NCBI GenBank assembly: GCA_000482145.1
Contig: AUXH01000064.1
Location: 1 to 50,125, forward strand
Reading direction: 5' to 3'
DNA length: 50,125 nucleotides
From: Strigomonas culicis
Taxonomy: Eukaryota > Euglenozoa > Kinetoplastea > Trypanosomatida > Trypanosomatidae
Below the pieces are notes generated by a model. The model saw nothing but the letters and a program-made list of their open reading frames with translations. It was not told the DNA's origin and searched no databases. Every line of letters begins with the position of its first letter. The first letter of the stretch is position 1. Made by a program: the position numbers and the translations under genes. Below are positions 16,998-27,500 of the stretch, piece after piece.

Positions 16998-19900
16998 ATG
17001 AGGCGCTCTCTGCCGACACGGTTCCCCATCGCCTCCCTGTTCGCTACGTGGCAACACCGCGGTGCTGGCGGCGGCGCGCTCCGATGGTGGCAGCACGCCG
17101 CCTGCGCGGACGTCTGTGTGCGGCGCGGCGGTGGTCTCTGCGAGCCGCGGCGTGCCCTCTCTCTCAGCGACCTGGCCAAGGCGATTTCCGAGATGGACAC
17201 CGCCACGACGCCCTCCACCACCGCCGTGCCGCGGCCCCGGGCGTCTTCGTCAGCATCGCACGCGACGGGCCACGGCAGGCCGCCGCGCGCGCCACAGGGG
17301 CTGCCCGCCATGTACTTCGCGCCTGCCGCCTTCCGACAGCTGGAGGCGATGCCGGCGCGCGGCCTCGTGCATCTGCTAGAGCGGTACGTAAAGCTGTGCC
17401 ACGTCGGTGAGATGGTGGCCTGCCTGATGGAGCTCTGGCTGCGGTTGCGGGTGCGCTGCCAGGTGGTGGAGACCCACCGCGCGCTGCGGGCCTGCGCGGC
17501 GGATGCCTCCGCGGCGGCGAGCGGGGCGGCGGCGCGTGGACACGGAGAGAAGGAACCGGAGGCGATTGTGCGCGCAAAGGAGCTGCTGCTCTTGTGCCTG
17601 ACCAACGACCGCCCGGCCGACACCGAGCTGCTGAACAAGCTGCTGCTCTTTGTCCTGCATGCACTCGTGAAGTCCAACCTGTTCGAGCTGCAGGACGTCT
17701 TGGTGCAGCTCTTCGGCAAGACGCGCGCGGCAGCGGAGAAGGCGGCGCCAGCGGTGCAGCCGTATGAGGCGATGCTGCGGGAGCGGGAGGCCGCCTTGCT
17801 GCAGAGCGCCGCCGTCCTGCTCTTGTACGAGGAAGGGGCCCTGCCGCGTAGTGACACAGCGGATGGACCCACCGCCGACCACGCCGTGGCGAACAAGCAC
17901 CCCGCTGACACGGAAGCAGCGGCGGAAACAATAAGGGAGTATAAGTGCTTCTTGAGTCACAACTATTTGGCGCGACAGCAGGACGCGTGTGGGGCGAAAC
18001 ACTATCACAACAGCAATGCCCGTCCGCTCAATGTCTATTGCAACGATCGCCACTTCTATGCGAAGCAACTGGAAGGCCTTCTTGCCACCAGCGGTGCGAC
18101 GTTTTCGCACGAGCGTCAGGCGGGAGAAGGAGGCCGCTCAATGGTCCACGCCTTTGTGTACGAGCTGTCTTTTTGGGTGGATGCGCTCCTCAACACACAG
18201 GTCTCCTTCTTCAGCCTTCCGGAGAGCATCGCCTGTCTGCACCTGTACCTGCAGCAGAAGTGCATGTTCAACCATCTTTTCTTCTACACCCTCGTGGACA
18301 ACGTCACGACGCAGATGCGGCGCAGCGATGCGGTGGGCGGCGGCGGCCCGCACCAGGACGTCGACCTCAACGACATGGCCTCGCTGTTCGATGCCATGTC
18401 CAGGTCACAGGAGCGCCTCATACGCTGTGCGGCCTTTTTCCAGCACCCCCACCTGCGTGCAGCACAGGGGGAGGGAGCACGCCGCGCGGCGGATCGGCCG
18501 GAGGAGGAGGTGCAGACAAGCTTTCACGACTCCCGGCCTCCGCGCAGCCACGCCGGGGCCCCCCACATGACCTCCGCCGCGCGGCGACAGACCCTTTTCA
18601 ATGAGACCAGGGAGCGAAATGCCTTTCTAAACGAGGCTGTCTTTCTGCAGTGCACGCAAAAGTTGATTTCTTTGCTGGAGCGGATCCTTCCGCCGTCGGG
18701 CGGCAGCGACGCGGCCGCGATTGCGCACGCCATCACGCCCTCGAGCTTCTTCTTCCTCATGCGGGCGCTCGCGAAGCTGCAGCTCCACGACCCGCGCGTG
18801 ACGCCGCCGCTCCTGCGCTTCTGCCGCGCCTACCTCGCCCACCGCCACGTCCAGCCTTACTTTCTCGGCCCCGTGCTGCTCTTCGGCCGCGCGCCGCCGC
18901 CCGGCGCCGACGCGGTGGCCGGCGGCGACGCGGTCGTGTGCGGGCTGCTGATCCACCACGTGCGCCAGATCCTTGCGCGCCGCGGGACGCGCTACGCGGT
19001 CGCCAACGCGCAGGCGGAGGGCCCGCCGCGCGACGCCCGCCCCGCGCGCAGCCTCGCAGCGGAGGAGGAGTATGAAGAAGAGGAGGAGGAAGAGGCGGAT
19101 GCGCTGCTGCTCTTCACCGCCGCCGGCCGTTGCGACGGTGCGGCGGCGGGTGGCGGCGACGGCGGCCCGCGGGACGCGGGGGCCGCGCTGGCAGGCGCCG
19201 GCGCCGGCTACAAGATTAACCTCATCGAGCTGCACAGTCTGCCGCTCTTCTTGGAGTCCTTCGTCCGCTTCTTCCAGCTGTCCGTCGCGGTCGCCGCGCC
19301 GGATGCGGGGGAGGGCGGCGGGCCCGCGGCCACGCGCGGGCGGCTGTGCGCGGACATGCAGCAGCTCTACACGGATTTGCTCACCGATGTGCAGAAAGGC
19401 ATTTGGGGAAATGAGCACAGCGGCGGCACCGGCGACGGGCAGCACGTCGATATGATACTCGCAAAGCTCTCCTTCCACATGGTGGAGAAGCTGTTAGTCT
19501 CTCTCTTACAAAGCGCGGCTGTCATTGAAGAGACCGCCGCCGCCGCGGCGGCAGCACCGCAGCACCCGCTGCTGGTGGAGCTGGCCTACGCGTGGGTCTG
19601 CTGCGTGCGCACGAAGCGGCTGCCTTTCGAGTCCTCCGCGCGCGCGCCGGCCCCTGCGGCCGCCTTCTCCCGCGGCTGGTGCCAGCAGGCCACCGCCCTC
19701 ACGCACGAGCTGCTGCGCCGCGGCGTGTTGGGGGAGCTGGAGCTGCGCCGCCCGCGCGGCGCGCGGCCGCGCGTGGCGCGCCGCCTCACACTAACGGAGG
19801 CCGCCCTGGACTGCGCGCCTCGCGTCGGACGGGCAGTGCGGCAGGAGAAGGTGAACATCTTCGCGTCGCGGCGCCGGAGCCGGTACCGCAGCCAGGGCGA

Positions 19901-20000
19901 CTCGGAGGGCCCCTTCGCGACCCCGGCGGACGTGCCGACGTGGCTGGTCTTCGCGCGCTTCACCAAAGTGATGCGGTACGCGGAGCAGCAGCTCGCATAG
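16998..20000 (+). CDS. Large hypothetical protein, probably mitochondrial and helical
   Basis: This is a 1000-residue protein I cannot assign to a named family. The N-terminus (MRRSLPTRFPIASLFATWQHR) is basic, hydrophobic and free of acidic residues, as expected for mitochondrial import. The body is built of amphipathic helices (for example MPARGLVHLLERYVKLCHVG, ELLNKLLLFVLHALVKSN, SSFFFLMRALAKLQL), a pattern seen in trypanosomatid PPR-like and RNA-editing or ribosome-associated proteins, but no clear repeat register can be read by eye. Low-complexity linkers include an Ala/Gly-rich stretch and an acidic Glu run around residue 690-700. The C-terminus (DVPTWLVFARFTKVMRYAEQ) looks ordered. A role in mitochondrial RNA or ribosome metabolism is only an inference from targeting and helical content. 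Confidence 0.7.
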   Translation: MRRSLPTRFPIASLFATWQHRGAGGGALRWWQHAACADVCVRRGGGLCEPRRALSLSDLAKAISEMDTATTPSTTAVPRPRASSSASHATGHGRPPRAPQGLPAMYFAPAAFRQLEAMPARGLVHLLERYVKLCHVGEMVACLMELWLRLRVRCQVVETHRALRACAADASAAASGAAARGHGEKEPEAIVRAKELLLLCLTNDRPADTELLNKLLLFVLHALVKSNLFELQDVLVQLFGKTRAAAEKAAPAVQPYEAMLREREAALLQSAAVLLLYEEGALPRSDTADGPTADHAVANKHPADTEAAAETIREYKCFLSHNYLARQQDACGAKHYHNSNARPLNVYCNDRHFYAKQLEGLLATSGATFSHERQAGEGGRSMVHAFVYELSFWVDALLNTQVSFFSLPESIACLHLYLQQKCMFNHLFFYTLVDNVTTQMRRSDAVGGGGPHQDVDLNDMASLFDAMSRSQERLIRCAAFFQHPHLRAAQGEGARRAADRPEEEVQTSFHDSRPPRSHAGAPHMTSAARRQTLFNETRERNAFLNEAVFLQCTQKLISLLERILPPSGGSDAAAIAHAITPSSFFFLMRALAKLQLHDPRVTPPLLRFCRAYLAHRHVQPYFLGPVLLFGRAPPPGADAVAGGDAVVCGLLIHHVRQILARRGTRYAVANAQAEGPPRDARPARSLAAEEEYEEEEEEEADALLLFTAAGRCDGAAAGGGDGGPRDAGAALAGAGAGYKINLIELHSLPLFLESFVRFFQLSVAVAAPDAGEGGGPAATRGRLCADMQQLYTDLLTDVQKGIWGNEHSGGTGDGQHVDMILAKLSFHMVEKLLVSLLQSAAVIEETAAAAAAAPQHPLLVELAYAWVCCVRTKRLPFESSARAPAPAAAFSRGWCQQATALTHELLRRGVLGELELRRPRGARPRVARRLTLTEAALDCAPRVGRAVRQEKVNIFASRRRSRYRSQGDSEGPFATPADVPTWLVFARFTKVMRYAEQQLA

Positions 20001-20268
20001 GGATCGCTTACCGCGGCGGTCGATGGTCTCTGCTCGTTTTGAATTGTATGTGTGTTTGTGGGGTGTCTCTCGCCCGTGTGCGAGCTGCCGCTCCCGCTAA
20101 AAGAGGAGCGGTGCGCTCATGCGTCTGCACTGTCACTGCTCTTGTCTAGTGTTCTTCTCACAATTATGTTGCCGCAACCTTCTCGTTCATCGTGTACTCT
20201 CCACCCTCCCCCCCCCCCTCTCTTGTGTTTGTGGTTCTTTTTGATGGTGTTCGTTTGCTCGACTGCAC
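20001..20268. other. Spacer, C/T-rich
   Basis: This is a pyrimidine-rich intergenic stretch with a C run at 20208-20218. No coding potential is evident beyond short shadow frames. Confidence 0.5.
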
Positions 20269-20312
20269 TGTGTCTCTCTCCTTCCCTCGCTCTCTTTCTT
20301 TCCCTCCTAAAG
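20269..20312 (+). promoter_or_regulatory. Polypyrimidine tract and splice acceptor for the deacylase gene
   Basis: A CT-rich tract ends in CTAAAG, with AG at 20311-20312, 61 bases before the ATG at 20374. Confidence 0.55.
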
Positions 20313-20373
20313 AACACATTTGTGCTGCCGCCACACCCACCAACCACTATCGATTCATTCACTCTCTAGCGCG

Positions 20374-20925
20374 ATGGAAAAGGTCCGGACCTACTTTATT
20401 GCACGCGGCGCCGGCGACACCCTCGCCGCGCGCATCCAGCAGTTCCCGCAGAGTAGTGCGACGGTGGAGGAGGCCGCGACGTGCCTGCGCTGCTTCCCCG
20501 CCCACGTTGCCAAGTCGCTGTGCTTCCTGCAGAAAGCCAAGGTGGGCGCCGGCAGCGGGGCGGACAATCAGGTGCCCATCGTTGTCGTCACCGCCGGCCA
20601 CGCGAAGGCGGACAACAAGAAGTACAAGGCCGCCTTCGGGCAGCCCTCCAAAATGTTGAAGAAGGAAGACGTGGAGGCGCTCGTCGGCTTCCCGCCCGGC
20701 GGCGTCTGCCCCTTCGCGGTCAACGACGGCGTGCGTGTCTATCTCGATGTGTCGCTGAAGCAGTTCAAGGATGTGTACCCTGCGTGCGGCACCATCGACA
20801 GCGGCATGCGCATGTCCGTCGCGGAGCTGGAGGAATACTCCACAAACTTTGTGGAGTGGGTGGATATCTGCCTCGGCTGGCAAGAGTATCCGGGGGAGGG
20901 CGTTGTCGACGGCAACCTCGCGTAA
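20374..20925 (+). CDS. YbaK/ProX-type aminoacyl-tRNA deacylase, stand-alone
   Basis: This is a 183-residue single-domain protein of the YbaK/EbsC (prolyl-tRNA editing) superfamily, whose members remove wrongly attached amino acids from tRNA in trans. The TVEEAA segment at 30-35 is followed by AKSLCF, whose Lys (K47) is the position essential for deacylation in this family. Then come a strand of hydrophobic residues (VPIVVVTAGHAKADNKK), the helix after LKKEDVEALVGF, and GGVCPFA at 109-115 in place of the GGxxPxG loop, followed by the strand VRVYLDVSL. The substrate (Cys-tRNA-Pro, Ala-tRNA or another) cannot be told from sequence. I chose ATG 20374 because the open frame further upstream has only a TTG and the domain begins here. 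No targeting signal is evident, so a cytosolic site is likely. Confidence 0.85.
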   Translation: MEKVRTYFIARGAGDTLAARIQQFPQSSATVEEAATCLRCFPAHVAKSLCFLQKAKVGAGSGADNQVPIVVVTAGHAKADNKKYKAAFGQPSKMLKKEDVEALVGFPPGGVCPFAVNDGVRVYLDVSLKQFKDVYPACGTIDSGMRMSVAELEEYSTNFVEWVDICLGWQEYPGEGVVDGNLA

Positions 20926-21464
20926 GTGAGTTTTTGTCCGCCCTTTCCTCTACTAATATTATCATTATTCAAAGCATACTTGGTCTTTTTCTTTTCTTTT
21001 CTTTTCTCTTTTTGGCTGACGCCTCTCCCACATAAACGCCCAACTGTTATATAGATACATTTTTTTATTATTGTTGTTTTTTTTTGTTGTTTTCAATTCA
21101 GTGTCGCTAAGTGTTGTAAAATGCTGAAGCACACTTTTTTTGTTCGTATTACAAAAGACCTTTCGCCTTCTATGTTTTTTTCTCTCATTCACTCGATCGT
21201 GAAGCGGCTTTGCACATCCGATAAATGATCTCTGGTGCTGTTGCAATTTCATCTCTTCCTCATTTTCACTGCTCTCTTTCTTTTTTTTTCTTGTTTTTTG
21301 TTTTGTTTTAAAATAAAGTCAGAAGAGTTTGTATCAGTATCTCTTCTTTTTTTTCTGCCTTAATTATTCTCACAAGGTTCATACTTTTTTTTTGGAATAG
21401 GGTCTTTCACTTCTGTTTTTTTCTTTAGCCCCATACACATACATATATATACTCAATTGTTTGA
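20926..21464. other. AT-rich spacer and 3' UTR
   Basis: About 540 bases of T-rich spacer with several T homopolymers. No gene, tRNA or snoRNA-like element is apparent. Confidence 0.55.
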
Positions 21465-21508
21465 TCCTCCCTTTTATTATTATTATTGTTTTAGCTTCTC
21501 CCGCACAG
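21465..21508 (+). promoter_or_regulatory. Polypyrimidine tract and candidate splice acceptors for the E2/beta-helix gene
   Basis: The tract CCTCCC...ATT repeats...TTTTAG gives an AG at 21493-21494, and a second one follows in CGCACAG at 21507-21508, just two bases before the ATG at 21511. Which one is used decides whether the 5' UTR is about 16 or 2 bases long. Confidence 0.5.
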
Positions 21509-21510
21509 AT

Positions 21511-24500
21511 ATGCCTCACACTGCTAGTCTGTCCATTGCGTACATTCGAAAACTGCAAAAAATATATGTTCACTTCCAAAAAAACGGTGGTCTCAACCGA
21601 CCGGATGGATGCACCCTCGTGCAGCTGATCGACGACGATGACATCTCCACCTGGTTCGTGCAGCTAAAGTACAAGGACGACAATGGAGATGACTTTTACG
21701 TCTCGCTACGCATGTGCTTTAGTGAGGACGCGGACGCTGGCTCAAGCCCCACAGCCGCAGCAGCGCCCCTCACAGCCTCTCCACCAGCCGCGCCGCAACG
21801 CAGCGCTCTGGGCCATGGGGATGCGCAGACAAACGATCCGGCGCGCTCATCGAGCCACTGCCACAACGACGTGCCGGAGTCAACCAAAAGGGAGGCGGGA
21901 GAAGCGCATGCCGCAGCGTCTGTGGAACAGAAGGACGCGCATGAGGCAGCCGCCGAGGCGCAAGGCTGCGAGCGCGCCGAGCACCCCACGCCCCCACCCA
22001 GCACCGCCGACCGGCCCCACGCGGACGGGGCTGTCGCCGCGGGGACGGCGAAGAAAGCGGCGCTGCCGCCGGCGCAAGGCATCCATGCGCGCCTACCGCT
22101 CGTCTTTGTCGTCGCGCCACGCCTCGTGTCTTCCTTCATTCACCACGGCGCCATCTGTTCACTCGAGCTCATGTCGCAGCAGTGGGAGTTGACGGCGGAG
22201 AACGTCGCGATACTGATCCGCTCCCTCTATGAGACGCTCAACCCCTTTGAGGGCGACGGCCGCGTCGTCGTCGCGGAGGCCGCCGCGGCGAGCGGCCAAC
22301 CGAGCCGCGACGCCTACACAGAGGAGGAGCACCGCTACGGCGTCGCGCACATCCACAAGGCGCACCCGCATCTGTTCCGCGGCTGCAGCACCGCGCCGCC
22401 GCACCACCCCCACCGCCACAGCCCACCCGCTGTCGCGGAGGAGGGAGCGGGGGAGGACACTAGTAGTGTTACCAGCGATGACGACATCGATGCGTGCCTG
22501 CTCGCGTCCTTCAGCGGCAGCAGCTGCTGCAGTCTGTACAGCTGCGGCGGTCGCTGTGGCTTCAGCAGCGGCGACGACGACGACGACGAGGGCGGCAGCA
22601 GCGGCTGCCTTCCTGTTGGCGAGGCGGCGGCGGGGGCCAGCGGCCTGCTCGCGGGGCCGGCCACGCACCCGTGCACCAGCCCCTGCCCGCCGCTCACCGG
22701 CGAGACGCTGTCGCGCTCCATCGTGCCGGCGGCCTCCGCCGGGGTGGAGGAGGGGGAGGACGCGGAGGCGGGACGGCGGTCGAGCGGCTGCCAGCACCCC
22801 CACCGCCAAAGACAGCGTGAGGAGTTGCCGCACTGGCAGCGGCGTCACATCTGCTCGCACCTGCATAAGCGATGCGCGTGTCGATGCACCTCCGGCAAGG
22901 CGGAGGGCGACAGGCACGAGGTGCGCGTTCCGGTGACGACGCAGGAACAGCTGCTCTTCGCCGCGAATGAGCTCGTGCGCTACCAAAAGGTGGGGCAGAG
23001 GAGATGGCGGCAGCAGCAGCAGCAGGACGGCAAAACGGGCGCCCGGCACCCGCCGGCGCACGCGGATCGGTATGCCTTCAAGGCAAAGATCCACACCGAG
23101 GCACTTGTGCGCGAGCACCGGGCGAGGCGAAATGAGAAGGACGGCGTGGCATCACACGTGTGCGGACCGACCCCTCTGACGGATAACAACCGCAAGTTTG
23201 TACAGGTGATTCGGTCCGCCACGACGCAGGAGCGGCAGCTCCTGTACGAGGTGGTGCTGCCCTCGCTCACCGAGGCGGACGAAGAGCGCGACGGTGCCAG
23301 TGCGGCGCCCCATCGGAACGAGCGGTACGTGGTGCATATCAGCGGGGACGGCATTGTGACGGAGGGGGCGCTGTGGCACCGCGCCCACGGCACGGCGGCG
23401 GGCACGAGCGAAAACGGCGGCGCCACGCAGTGCCACGCGTCCTCCAAAAAGCAAAAAGGAGACGCGGTGGCGCTGTTTTTCCGAAACAAGGAGGACGGCG
23501 AGATGGTCGCCTCCACCGCACACACACCCGCTCTCCGTAGCCACCGGAGTGCCTACTGGCGCGCGAACAACACGGATCACCTGACGTCCCTGCTGCTGGA
23601 CGAGGGCGAGGAGGTGCCCACGACGTGCATCCCGGCCCACCTGACGCTCTGTCTCTCACACGTGTACGTGTACGGCCACCTTCAGATCTTCGGCAACCTC
23701 ATCCTCAAGGACTGCGTGTTTGTCGGGACCATGAGCGCGGAGCAAGGCGCAAACGTGCGGATCCTCCGCAGCGAAGTCGCTATCCACATCGAGGATCTGC
23801 TGATGCTGCCCGCGCTCGACCGCCGAGCCGAGCCCGAGGACGAGGCCGGCGGCGGGTGCATCCAGGTCAGCAGCGGCGACTGGGGCGAGGGCAGCGGCAG
23901 CGGGTGCGCCAGTCTGACTGAGAAGGGGTTCAAAGGGGGGGGCGGCCATCCGAAAAAAAGGAAGCTGAAGGCCTCCCGCCGAGAGGGCATTCTCGCCCTC
24001 GACACGAGTCGCGTGGAGATACTGAGCAACACGCTGGTGTACCGCATCCGCTACGACCACACGCAGCAGCGGACCATCTCCCCCTTCGCGCTGACGCGGC
24101 TGGAGAGCGGCGTGTCGGCGTCGTGCTGCGCGCCGCGGTCGCACGTGCCGGAGCCGCCGCCGTCCGTGCTGCGGCGCGTCATGCGCTCCATCGTCCTTGT
24201 CTCGAACCAGGCGCGGCTGCGTGTTGTGCAGTCGCGCCTCGACCCGTGGGTGGGCAGCGAGCGGACCATCTTTGCGGAGCAGGGCGCGCTCGTGGACGCG
24301 AGCCAGAGCACGTTCCTCGCCGGCCTCAACAGCGCGGTCGGCATCCAGGGCTGCCGCGCCTTCTTCGAGCGCTGCCTCTTCGTCGGCGTGCCGTGCAGCC
24401 CGACGCCGCTGCTGGTGCAGGACACGCGGCGCGCAACCGGCCTCAACGCGGAGCTCGGCGGCCTCCTCACCGTGCGGCACTGCGCGGCGCAGCACGTGTA

Positions 24501-27500
24501 CTTCGGCTTCTCGGTCATTGCGCACTCGGTCGGGCACTTCTACGACTGCCACGCGGTGGACACCGTCAACGGCTTCACGGTGGACGCGTCCACCGCGCAC
24601 CTGGAGAACTGCGCCGCGCGCGCGCACCACGTCGGCGTCTTCACCCTGCGACAGGCGAAGTGCGTCGTCACGGACGACCGCGGCGGCGGCTTCACGGCGC
24701 GCTGCCAGGCGCTGGCGGCCGCGACCGCGCAGGCGGAGCAGGTGGTCGACGACCACTTCATGTACTACCACCGCGCCGCGAGTGCGCCGGACCACTCCCT
24801 CTCGTCCTCCTCGTCCTCCTCCACGGGCTCCTCCTCCTCCTTCCCCTCCTCCGGCGCCGACGACGGGGAGGCCGCGCGGCGGTGGCCGCCGCTGGACGTC
24901 CCGCCGGCGGCGGGCGGCGCGCCGCAGCCGCGCAGCGCCCTGCAGCGACTCGCCGCGCACGCGAGCAACCCGCTCCGCGCGGAGCTGCGCCACGCGCTGC
25001 GCCGCCTCGCGACGCGCGAGAGCCTCCTGCGGCCCCACGAGCGCGACGACCTGCGGCGGCTCGTCGCGTGCGGCCTCTTCTGTCTCACGCTCGCGCGTGA
25101 CGACGCCGCGGGGGAGCCGCCGCACGCAGCGGAGGTGGCGCCGTCCGAGTGCCCGGTGGCCGCGGTGGCGGGCGGCGGCGGCAGCTGCGGCTGGCCGGTG
25201 GCGGGCAGCGACGCGTACCGCTTCGTCGCGGCGATGGACGCGCCGCACTTCAACCTGTGGCGGGCCGCCGCCGCGTCGGTGCCCACGTCGCCGTGGATGC
25301 AGAGCGACACGCCGCCGCACGGCTCTGGCGAGCGGTCCGCGCGCATCGCCTACTACGACGACCAGCGGCGCGGGCCGCAGCCGGGCGTCTTCTGCGGGGG
25401 GCGGTTCGGCCTGGAGGTCAACAATGCGCAGCTCAAGGCACACGGCGTGTCGCTGCTGCAGATGCAGGACGCGCCCATCTACGTCTACGACGGCAGCCAG
25501 GTGGAGCTGGAAGACGTCCTGGTGCTCAGCACGGGCCACCCCGTCGCGCAAACGCAGGGCTGCGGCGTAAAGGCGGTGCGCGCGCAGCTGCGGGTCTGCC
25601 GCTGCCTCGTCGTGGACTACGTCTTCGCGTTCGCGGCGATCCAGGGCGCGGTGGTATCCTTCGAGGAGTGCATGGCGCTGCGCGGCGTCAACGGCTTCAC
25701 GATCGACGCCTCGCACTGCGAGATGCGCTACTGCGGCGCGGACACGAACCACGTCGGGGTGTACGCCCTCAACCGCGCGCAGGTGAACATGAAGGGGACG
25801 CCGCACCTCGTGGGGGTCACGTCTACGCTGCGCACGCCGCCGCGGCTCATCTGCGGGGGCCTGCCCAGCGTGCTGCGCGGCGGGCTCTACGGCGTGGAGG
25901 CGCAGAGCTGCCACATGACGTGCGTCGGCATCACCGTGCTGCGTGGCAGCGACACTGGCTTCAACGCCTACACCGGCAGCCAGATGCACCTCGACCGCTG
26001 CCTCGTCGATCTCTCGCCGGATGACGCGGCGGTGTACGTGTTCAAGCAGCAGCAGCAGCAGCAGCAGCAGCAGGTGCCGTCGCCGCAGCGCGCCGCACAG
26101 CAGGCCTACGAGGTCGCGATGGCGCGCATGGCGCCGCTCCTGCTGCCGGAAGCGGATGCGTCCCTCGCAGCGGCGGAGCCGACGGCCCTCGCCACCTCCC
26201 CGCCGAGCGCCGACCCGCTGCACAGCGGCGCCGCGGCGGTCAGCGCGAGGAGCTCGGGCGTGAAGACGTGGGCCTCCAGCCATTGTGTCGCGCAGCACTG
26301 CGAGGTGCGCTGCACCGCCTTCGGCTTCGCGGCCATCGGCCCCGGCGCGGTGCTGGAGGCCGGCCACTGCACCGCGAAGCGCACCGCGAACGGCTTCACC
26401 GTCGACAGCGCCACGATGGAGCTGGTCAAGTGCAGCGCGAACAGCAGCCACGTCGGCATCAGCGTCGTGTCGCACGGCCAGTGCGTCGTGCGGCGCGGCA
26501 GCTACACCGCGCGGCGGCACGCGGTGGAGGTGCGCGGCGGTGTGCTGCACGTGCAGGAGCACGTGAAGCTGTACGGCTTCGCGCACGCCGGCCTCTACGC
26601 CCACGACGGCGCCCACCTCGAGAGCGACGCCGACAGCGTGCTGGACATTAAGTGCCACAAGGCGGGCAGCCCCGCCGACAGCCAGATGGAGCCGCCGCTG
26701 CCGCTGTTGCGCGGCAATGCGGCCCCGCTCGGGCCGCTGGGGCCCTACCTGGCCGCGTGCGACCCCGCCGCGCTGCTGCCGGTGTGTCTGCTGCTCGACC
26801 GCGCGACCGCGCGCGTGTCGCAGGCCGTCCTCGGCGGCGGCGCGCGCTGCGCCGTCCACTGCCTCCCCGGCGCCCAGCTGTACCTCCGCAACGCGCACCT
26901 CCACGACTTCGCGCTCGTCGGCGTGTGCGTCGCGCGGGAGGCGCGGCTCGTCGCCTGCGGCTGCGGCCTGCACGCCGCCGCCGGGGGGCCGGAGGAGGGC
27001 CTCGCGCTCGTCGTGCAGCCCGGCGGCGTCTGCCAGCTCGCCCTCGGCCCCGACTACGGCGAGCGGCCGCTGCCGCCGCCGCCGCGGCGCGACCCGCGGC
27101 CGTCGACGAGCGACGCGGCCGCGGGCGACCACGCGGAGGCGGGCGAGGCGAGCACGTCGGAGGAGCACCTGCCGTGCCTCTTGCGCTCCGAGAGCGACGC
27201 GCGCGCGCGGCTCGCCATGGAGCGCAGCGGGCAGCCCCCGCGGCGGGCGCGGTGGTGGCACCCGGCCCACCTCCTCGCCGCGCTCTTCCGCGGCCGCCCC
27301 GACGCCGCCGACGGTGCGCTGCAGGGCGGCCTCGCCGCCCTGCACACCGCCGGCGACCGCACGGCGCTCGGCCACGCCTCCATCGCGGGCGCCTACACCC
27401 CCTTCCGCCGCCCTGTCTGCTCCGAGGCGGAGGCGGCGGCGGCCGCGCTGCCACCGCCGTTTCAGGTCGCGCTCATCGGCCGCTGCCACGTGGAGGGCAC

